Below are positions 56,233-64,000 of a stretch of 64,000 nt of DNA, one piece after another. Position numbers and translations under genes: made by a program. The notes under the pieces were generated by a model. That model was given only the letters and a program-made list of their open reading frames with translations, searched no databases and was not told where the DNA came from. The stretch is from the NCBI GenBank assembly GCA_030844895.1, contig CM061233.1, positions 61,529,468-61,593,467 on the forward strand. Reading direction: 5' to 3'. Positions within the stretch are counted from its first letter, which is position 1. Every line of letters begins with the position of its first letter. Source of the stretch: Ambrosia x helenae. Its lineage: Eukaryota > Streptophyta > Magnoliopsida > Asterales > Asteraceae.

Positions 56233-56678
56233 TAAATAGAGAGAGTATGAATCCTAATTACCTTTATAAAAGTTGTTAACTTATAATGAATCAAAATAGA
56301 TCATCACCACCCAATGGTTAATGGTAATGTAACTGTTTTCCGCCGCCACCTAACACCACCTATCAGTTGTCCCCAGGTTCATTGTTGTCACCAACTATCT
56401 GCCATAATCATCTGCTGGCCACTGCCACAACTGCCACACGCTACAAACACCATTGTCACCATTTACGAGTGTCACCCTCCACTACCACCACCTACATGTT
56501 CTTACCACTACTTGCATGTCATCACAATTTCGTACAGCTGTCTCGATTCGTCACCATCTTCGATGTCGATGTGTGCAACCTCCTCCACCCATCATTCTCA
56601 TTAGTTGTCATTAAAATAAGTATAACATGTGAATATATATAGGCTCCCACTATTTACACAAGGTTAGTTTTTATTCAC

Positions 56679-56928
56679 ACGACCCGTAGAGGCCTCTACG
56701 GGTCGTAAACCTCATTTTTTACTTCTTCTACGAGCCGTAGAGGCCTCTACGGCTCGTAGATAATCATTACCCATGATTGACAATCATACAATCATTGGTA
56801 ATGATTACCTACGAGCCGTAGAGGCCTCTACGGCTCGTAGAAGAAGTCTTATTAATTTTGAGAATGAAGAAGGACGAGATAGATGTTTTATGTTGCCTAC
56901 GGCCCGTAGAGGCCTCTACGGGTCGTAG
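56679..56928. repeat. Perfect GC-rich palindromes, left cluster (4)
   Basis: 56679-56706 (28 bp, arms ACGACCCGTAGAGG), 56727-56760 (34 bp), 56809-56840 (32 bp) and 56897-56928 (32 bp, one mismatch), all with centre GAGGCCTC and no spacer. 56721-56848 as a whole is also an inverted repeat containing two of them. Confidence 0.95.
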
Positions 56929-57086
56929 ATAAAAAAAACAAAAAAGGTTTGGGACGAGATTCGATCTTAGGCACATTATCACACAAACACACACACAAAG
57001 TCTTATTTCGTATATGGGGATCATCTGGGCTACCAGTTCGCTGGTTTCTTTGTTGGAAAAATTTAATATAACATAAAATGACCCCG

Positions 57087-57364
57087 TTATCACCTCCCTC
57101 GTGCGAATGATAAGTCCCGTATTCGTACTGTGGATGACTTGGCGGAGGCAAGTAAAATGACCCCGGTTCTTCTACGTACTCCTGGTTCAAATCGGGCAGC
57201 AGGTTCAAATCGGGTAGTGCATTCCCGTCACCACAGCGAACAACGGATCTAACCTCCTCCTCACCACGTTCCACCACGGCTCCGAAAAGGCTTTCCGAGA
57301 CGTGAGATAGGCTAAACGAATGCTCCCATTCATCCCAAACATTACCGTAGTGACCCGAAGACAT
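57087..57364 (-). pseudogene. N-terminal remnant of a MULE transposase
   Basis: About 93 coherent codons from the ATG at 57364, then a run-on into deleted or intronic sequence (open to 56897). Shares with the 11-kb MULE protein the L-P-D-L-N block (here L-P-D-L-N-L-L-P-D-L-N-Q) followed by a Tyr/Pro/His-rich stretch (Y-E-Y-G-T-Y-H-S-H-E). The zinc, catalytic and OTU domains are missing. Possible donor site at about 57090 (GGTGATAAC). D-L-N motifs resemble the EAR repression motif, but relevance is unproven. Confidence 0.6.
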
Positions 57365-57465
57365 CGCGGTAGCTTGGTTTTGGTCGGATTTTTTGTGTAC
57401 CCGTGTTTTTGATTTTGTTTCGTATACTGAAGAAAGAAGACAAGGCAGAAGAATATATCTGGACC

Positions 57466-57795
57466 TCTACGGGCCGTAGAGGCCTATACGGGCCGTAGAG
57501 GGTTTAATGCTCCCAACAACCAGTTTTTCTACGGGCCGTATAGGCCTCTACGGCCCGTAGAGGGTTTGCCTTTTCAGACTGACACACTGAATGTCAGACT
57601 GTTCATTCAATGACCTCGTACCTCGTATGGCCTACGGGCCGTAGAGACCTCTACGGCTCGTATAGGGTTTAAATGCACTACACCAGACCACCTCTACGGG
57701 CCGTAGAGGGCTTTACGGGCCGTAGAGGGTGTTCGCATTTATTACACTGACACCCTCTACGGCCCGTAGAGCCCTCTATGAGCCGTAGAGGGCTG
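57466..57795. repeat. GC-rich palindromes, right cluster (5)
   Basis: Copies at about 57466-57500, 57529-57560, 57632-57662, 57692-57729 and 57759-57795, all built on CTACGGGCCGTAGAGG and complement. They lie upstream of the transposase remnant's start codon. Confidence 0.92.
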
Positions 57796-57835
57796 TGCAA
57801 ACTTACTTTTTGTTATTGTGTAAATAACATATCTC

Positions 57836-59137
57836 TATATATATACACACACATAAACCCTTAAAACGAACCATTTTAACATGTACTCGATTTGGTTGGA
57901 ATCCATGTGACCTTATTATAAGACCAAACCCAACACACATTTTTTAGGCTTAGTCACAAGGATGAAAATACACACGTAGTAGAGCCAGATACTGAAAAAT
58001 AGAAAATAGTCAATCATAAAAAAGAATGAGGGATTGTGGTCAAGCCACATAGCTGGAAATACGGCGTAAGTCGAGCCACGTACATGCCCATAAACACTGT
58101 CATGGTTACATAACCACAAGCTAGGTTAAGGTCAAGTCATATGGCAAAAAAAACAGGTTGACCCAATTCATATGAAAAGAAACAAGTGCAAATTCGAACC
58201 TAAAATACCTAAAACAATGTTTGGTTTGAATAATGTTAAGGGCTGATGTGTGAAGGAATAAATGATAACCTCGTACATGATTCAACTAGTGCATTGGTGA
58301 AATGAAAAGTGTAACAATAAAAACATCCCTTATGGGATGCCTAAAAACATATAGAGAGAAAAAAAGTCGGGTTCAATTGAGTTGTCATATAAAAAATCAT
58401 TAAATTTTCACACATTCGTTTTCTATTGAATGAATAATCATTCACAAACATCCTTATCTTTCTACATTATCCCCACCTTTATATTCATTCTTTATAAGCA
58501 AAATATGTGTATATGATAAATTATTTATTTTTATTTTCATAATAATTTTAAGAATTTGTAGATTTATTTATTTTATAAAAAGTAAAACTCATTTTAAAAA
58601 AAGATAAAAATAAGAAAAAGAAAACATAAATATAAAAACTAGGAAAATAAAAGAGTTTATCCATGTTCTCCAATTTTACCCAGCACCCTGGAGTTTCTTA
58701 ATTTTTGGGCAAACAACTTAATGGTCAATTGGAAAAAAATAAAAAACAAAATTGTTCCACGTCTTTCTGTTTAACCACATCCTTTACCACATAAGCCGCA
58801 CGAACGACTGCATCCAATGGGAATGGATGTCTACAAATTCCATATGGGCTCATGGGCAGCCTCGATGACCAATGTGGGTGCTTTAAGAAGTGTTAAGTGA
58901 TGGCATCAAAAGGATGTGATAGCTGCAATTCTAACAAAAAAATATAGAAAAATGAACCGAATGATTCAAAAAAGTCGGCAACACATATGACATAATACAA
59001 CACGTCCTTGCATATAAAGTTATCAATGATGACCATAAACTAAATACATCTTCTTCTTCTTCGCTTGACTGCCTTCCTGCGTCATAACCCTACCCTCCTC
59101 TGTCCAATTCCCTCATTCACCTCCTTCCCTCTCCTAA
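57836..59137. other. Interval without a gene
   Basis: AT-rich; no open frame or repeat end that I can support. CTT-repeat at about 59050 just before the copia remnant. Confidence 0.55.
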
Positions 59138-62100
59138 ATGGATACCAAACTATTCAACAATGGTAATCCCTCACAGGCCTACACTGCAAGATTCACTCCC
59201 ACTGATATTGCTCAGGCACTCTACACTTTGTCTCTCAACCAGCCTGACAACTCTGTCATGGACTCTGGCGCCTCAGGCCACATGGGAAACGAACAAGGTA
59301 CGTCTTCCCCATCTATTTTTAATTCTTGCACTAATCAAAATATTATTGTCGGCAATGGTATGTCCATTCCCGTACTTGGGCAGAGCAATCTCACCTTACC
59401 TTCTCCATTTCCTCCTTTAAAACTCAACAATTATCTTTATGCACCAAATCTTATTAAAAACCTAATATCTGTCTGCCGCCTAACAACTGACAATCTTATT
59501 TCTATTGAATTTGACCCGTTTGGCTTTGTTATAAAAGACCTCAAGACTCGGGTACCTATCCTACGATGCAATAACACGGGGACCTTTACCCGCTCACCAA
59601 TCCAATCCTTTACAACAAGCCATCCCATTCTACTTTTGCTGCTGTCACTCAAGATCTCTGGCACTAACGTCTAGGGCATCCTGGAATAAAATTATTGCAA
59701 TCTTTAAAATCTAGTTCTCAAATTGATTTTAATAAATGTCATAAAACTTCTTGTGAACCTTGTGTGTTTGGTAAAAGTACTAAATTACCTTTTAACGATT
59801 CTGTCAATTCTACTCTTCTTCCCTTTGACATTATTCACAGTGACTTATGGACGCCACCCGTTCTTAGCATGGGTGGCCACAAATACTACATTCTTTTTTT
59901 AGATGACCACACCAATTTCTTATGGACTTTCCCCCTAAGCCATAAATCTCAGGTCTTCTCTTACTTCACCATCTTCTACAACCTAATTCACACACAATTT
60001 GAAAGAAAAATAAAACAATTCCAGTGTGACAACGGGCGTGAGTATGCAAATAATCAATTTATAAATTTTTGCAATAAAAACGGTATGGTGTTTCGTTTTT
60101 CATGCCCCTACACCTCATCTCAAAATGGGAAAGCAGAACGCAAAATTCGCACAATAAACAGTATGGTGCGAACACTCCTCTCCCAAGCATCTCTTTTGAT
60201 CAACTTCTGGCATCATGCCTTAGAGGTTTCCACCTACCTTCTTAACATCCTTCCTAATAAATCCCAAAATTTTCTTTCACCTACCACCCGCCTCTATAAC
60301 TGTGACCCCGAGTACTCTTACTTACGTGTATTCGGTTGTCTATGTTACCCACTTTTACCCTCCACAACTATTCACAAACTCGCTAACCGTTCCAAACCCT
60401 GTGTTTTCCTCGGTTACCCTATTAATCATCGAGGATATAAGTGCCTTGATCTCACCTCTCACACCATTTTTGTGTCTCGACACGTTTACTTTGAGGAATC
60501 TATCTTTCCTTACCGTATTCGTCTACCTTCCAACTCCACCTCTTATGATTTTCTTAACTCGTCCCTTCATCCCCTTTACTGGAACCATGTCCAGCAACCC
60601 ACCACAGCTCCAAATCCTGCTACCACATCCTCTCCTGCCCACTCCACTCCATTACATTCAGACCAACCTTCACGACCTTCGGCCCACACACCTTTAGCCC
60701 AACCCTCCATTCAATCTACTTCTCATCCACAAAGCCCACCACCTACAGCCCATACTGCACCAACACAACCCACACCCGTTAATCATGGTCCGGCCCCTCT
60801 TCCTCCAGACCACCCACCTACTGTCGTGCGCTCCATGCGAACGCGTTCCATTGACGGCATTTCTAAACCCCGTTAGTTATTTGACCTTCACACAACCACC
60901 ATAGCTCCCATACCCAAAAACCCTTAAACTGCTCTGTCCACACCTGAATGGTACAATGCCATGCATGATGAATTTAGTGCATTAATTAAAAACAAGACCT
61001 GGGAACTCGTTCCTCGGACATCAGACATGAATATTATTAGATGCATGTGGTTGTTCAAACACAAGTTTAAATCGGATGGCAGCTTAGAAAGGCACAAAGC
61101 GAGATTGGTCTGTGATGGCCGAAAACAACAGGTGGGCATCGGTTGTGGTAAACGTTTAGCCCGGTGGTCAATGCATTTCTCCATGGGCACCTAGACGAAA
61201 CTATCTACATGCATCAACCTATGGGGTTCAGACATCGTGATTATCCAGATCATGTTTGTCTACTAAAGAAGTCCCTCTATGGACTTAAGTAGGCCCCTCG
61301 TGCCTGGTACCAACGTTTCACTGACTTTATTCTTTTGCAAGGCTTTTCTCAGAGCAAGTCTGACAACTCGTTGTTTATTTATCAGCATGGCAAAGATGTT
61401 GCTTACTTATTGATTTATGTTGATGATATTATTTTGACAACTTCCTCAGACAGCCTTCGAAAACACTTAATGACTGTCCTTGCTGGAGAATTTGCAATGA
61501 AAGATCTCGGTCCCCTCACTTACTTTCTTGGCATTCAGGTGACTCGAACCGGTGATAACATGTTTCTCTCGCAACAATCTTATGCCAAAGACATCATTCA
61601 ACGAGCAGGTATGGACCACTGAAAACCTGTTGATACTCCTGTTGATACTCAATCTAAGCTCAGCAGCACTTCTGGTTCTCCATTTGAGAATCCCACCACC
61701 TCTTGCAGGTGCCCTACAATATCTGACGTTCACTCGCCTAGACATCTCCTATGCTGTCCAACAAATCTGCATGCACATTCATTCTCTGACGATCGACCAT
61801 TGGAATGCACTTAAGCGAATTATTCGTTATATTATGGGCACGTCAAATTTTGGACTTCATCTTGGACCAACAAAGTCGATATCATTGATTGCTTACACTG
61901 ACGCGGACTAGGCCGGCTATCCTGATACACGCCGCTCCACCTCAGGATATTGTGTCTATTTGGGCGACAACTTAATTTCTTGGTCCTCAAAGCGTCAGTC
62001 CACTGTCTCCCGTTCCAGTGCCGAGGCCGAATATCACGGTGTCGCCAACGTCGTCGCTGAAATATGTTGGCTACGCAACCTTCTCTTGGAACTTCATCAA

Positions 62101-62373
62101 CCTCTCTCTCGAGCTACTCTAGTCTACTGTGACAACGTCAGTGCCATATATCTATCCGGCAATCCCGTTCAACACCAACGAACCAAACACATTGAACTCG
62201 ACATTTTATTCGTGCGCGAGCAAGTTCAACGTGGCAATGTTCGTGTTCTTCATGTTCCCACTCGTCATCAGATTGCAGATATCTTCACCAAGGGCCTTCC
62301 AAGAGTATTGTTCGATGATTTCAGATCCAGTCTCAGCATTCGACCTCCTCCCGCTTCGACTGCGGGGGTATAA
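59138..62373 (+). pseudogene. Ty1/copia pol remnant (protease, integrase, RT, RNase H), broken
   Basis: Gag is absent. Protease V-M-D-S-G-A-S-G-H-M near 59258. Gag_pre-integrase and integrase at 59640-60870 (C-V-F-G-K, D-L-W-T-P, F-L-D-D-H-T, C-D-N-G-R-E-Y, N-G-K-A-E-R-K) with a Pro/Thr-rich linker. RT pieces at 60961-61194 (W-E-L-V-P, H-K-A-R-L-V) and 61200-61700 (Y-V-D-D-I-I-L-T-T near 61420). RNase H at 61860-62373 (Y-T-D-A-D, S-S-A-E-A-E-Y, A-D-I-F-T-K-G-L). Defects: frameshift and stop near 59625-59672, stops at about 60873 and 60926, a deletion near 61135-61165 removing the middle of RT, and stops at 61290, 61621 and 61911. Several stops are TAG/TGA where CAG or TGG is expected, fitting cytosine deamination. 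Confidence 0.88.
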
Positions 62374-62376
62374 TAG

Positions 62377-62535
62377 TGCATGATCTTAGCCTTTTGACTT
62401 TCCTTGTGACTAGCCTTTTTGACTAGCCTTTTTGACTATATTGTATTAATATTGTATACATATTTAGGATCAGTTCTTGTACTATATATACATATACAAA
62501 GTTCAATGAAAGGGATCTTGAATCATTCTCTTACA
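62377..62535 (+). repeat. Copia LTR (about 159 bp)
   Basis: Follows the RNase H stop and a purine-rich TGCGGGGGTA tract, and ends ...CTTACA directly before a primer-binding site. TATA-like string ACTATATATACATA near 62491. Start could be at 62377 or 62381. Confidence 0.75.
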
Positions 62536-62549
62536 TGGTATCAGAGCCA
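62536..62549 (+). other. Primer-binding site after the copia LTR
   Basis: TGGTATCAGAGCCA. A primer site downstream of what is the 3' LTR of the preceding pol means a second unit begins here. Confidence 0.93.
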
Positions 62550-62893
62550 GCCTAGGCTCTATACTGTTTCCGCTACATCACCAGAAAATACAAACCCTAG
62601 CCGTCACCGCCTTAGAAAAACCCTAGACAGGGCGGCGAGCTGTCACCGCCGCCACCGCCCTGTCTGGCCGCTTTTCCCTTTATTTTCCGTTTGCTAGTTT
62701 CACTTTTCCATTCCGTTTTAAATAAGTCTCAATTTTCGGTTCTAGGTTCTTGCCATTATTATCAAATCTATTTTCGAAACACCATAGCATCCCACAACCG
62801 CCGCCATAGTGACTGCCTACTTCCCATCTTATTGATTCCGCTTCTCCGTCATGCCACTCCTTGCCGCCCCGCCGCCGCTTATTAGACTATGGT
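62550..62893 (+). other. Leader of a second copia unit (truncated)
   Basis: GC-rich leader with repeated CCGCC and CCCTAGCC strings; no gag is reached before the next LTR interrupts at 62894. Short frames here (up to 92 codons) show no motif. Confidence 0.5.
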
Positions 62894-64000
62894 TGTAACA
62901 CCCCAACCGATGGCGGAAACATCGGGATGTCACGTATTGATGATTGTTTCAGTAGCACATGGTATAAATTGAATTTTAAATAATTTATTCAAAACATAAT
63001 AATCCAAAAATAAAATGATGTCTAGGAATTCAATACATAATATCAAATAACAGAAACTTCAAATAGCTTCAAATAATAATTTCATGTATAATCCTCATGC
63101 AAACTCAAGCCTCAGCTTCATTGTTACCTGAAACATGTTAATTTTGAAAATATTTTTGGGTCAACAAAAGTTGGTGAGAATTACATAGGTTTTGATAATC
63201 GAATAAAATGTTGTGTAATTCATGTGTCATGGCAAGTCTAGTCCATATGTGAAAACATACTAGAAGTAAATCGAGTGCATAATTAACCCTTGTGACTGTT
63301 ATAATGTGGTACATCCCATACGCTCATGGTTCACTCGAATATGTTATGCGATAACAAACACCCACGCTACCTTTGTAGGAGGCACGTATCCGGGTGGGAT
63401 TGTCAGTCCAATAGATCTATCAATGTATACCGTCGGCTGATCAATGTTAATGATTATGCTAGAATTGTGCTTACCCTAGTCATGTTCAAGACATAATGCA
63501 ACATAGAAAAACACATAGACACATTGATGATTGAATTGCATATATATGATGTTGTAACATGTTTCACCCCAAAAACGGGGATAAATAGAAAAGGGGCTAT
63601 GTAAAACTCACCTTAGCAAATTGTTATACTTCTTGAAAAATTGAATAGTGTGTTGCCCAAACAATGTCAAATATCACCCTATAATAAGGTAATAAATATG
63701 TCTAAGTCTATTTAGTCTACAAATGTATATGTTCTAGGGCTTCGAATTGGGGATAAATGTTCGTTTGATTAATAATACAAATGTTTGATAATTGAGAGAA
63801 TTTTAGTAAATAAATAAACAAAAATCTTTTTATAAAATTTGAATTTAAGATGGTCACAATAATGAGTTTAAAGTATAAAAATAATTTTTATAAAATTATT
63901 TTCTTTAAAATAGAATATTAAATCTATTTATTACAAATTGTCAAAATTTAACTTTAATATTTAAAAATACTAAAATTAGAGAATTATTAGTTTAAAAATT
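62894..64000 (-). repeat. Gypsy LTR running off the window
   Basis: Plus-strand start TGTAACACCCCAACC is the complement of the solo-LTR end at 31102-31116, and similarity continues (the GATGATTGTTC region, the CATGTTTCAGGT region). So this is the 3' side of an LTR of the same family, in minus orientation, continuing past 64000. The other end and any internal region are not visible. Confidence 0.8.

Larger units (their letters stand above)
56642..57835 (-). mobile_element. Small MULE related to the 11-kb element (deletion derivative)
   Basis: Left end GGCTCCCACTATTTACAC; right end in minus sense GAGATATGTTATTTACAC. Flanked by TATATATA on both sides (low complexity). It keeps the beginning of a transposase gene resembling that of the 11-kb MULE and nine copies of a palindrome with the same core plan but different letters. 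The CTATTT..ACAC termini are also similar. Non-autonomous. Confidence 0.7.

Noticed and set aside
56314..56604. 96-codon His/Pro/Thr-rich frame
   Set aside because: CCA/CAC-rich low complexity with an overlapping frame equally open; no homology recognised.

Overview
This window is a heterochromatic-looking, repeat-packed stretch of a plant nuclear genome, from a eudicot and most likely the daisy family (Asteraceae). The family call is an inference from the look of the SINE with an (ATG)n tail, the LINE fragment and the chromovirus. I see no intact cellular gene, no rRNA or tRNA gene and no CRISPR array. Almost everything is transposable elements nested in one another, plus captured gene fragments.

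Layout. (1) 1-19.1 kb: a degraded Athila-type Ty3/gypsy element on the minus strand (tRNA-Asp primer site, gag, RT, RNase H, integrase). It is interrupted at 4414-15370 by 1.37 units of a chromovirus (Ty3/gypsy with a chromodomain). The inserted piece is a permuted fragment: pol tail, complete LTR, complete coding region, partial LTR. The complete unit keeps a coherent gag-pol frame if a 79-nt intron in gag is removed. (2) 19.35-27.36 kb: a set of nested DNA transposons. The outer ends are TAA plus an 11-bp TIR. Inside are a MULE carrying a broken Ulp1-protease gene, a hAT-type MITE inside one of its exons, and a foldback element. (3) 28.35-37.14 kb: stacked Helitrons on the minus strand. One carries a solo LTR and a broken multi-exon copy of ribosomal protein S3. 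(4) 37.46-48.45 kb: one 11-kb Mutator-like element bounded by an 8-bp target-site duplication. It encodes an intact four-exon protein that joins a FAR1/MULE transposase to an OTU cysteine-protease domain, plus a two-exon gene resembling ATHILA ORF-1. It is filled with iterated short palindromes, AT-rich microsatellites and a near-perfect 0.89-kb palindrome. (5) 48.4-54.4 kb: a SINE split by a short copia-type element that has gag and protease only, then a LINE remnant. (6) 56.64-57.84 kb: a small relative of the 11-kb MULE with its own version of the palindrome. (7) 59.1-64 kb: a decayed Ty1/copia element ending in an LTR followed by a primer site, then the LTR of a gypsy element that runs off the window.

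The most novel-looking material is the 11-kb MULE and its small relative. Both carry many copies of a family-specific palindrome whose two arms vary together, grouped at the element ends and upstream of the genes. The Ulp1-carrying MULE likewise holds about 28 copies of a different 12-bp motif in its introns and flanks. Two genes of the 11-kb element have introns made almost wholly of trinucleotide repeat. All calls come from reading the sequence; no database search was possible.
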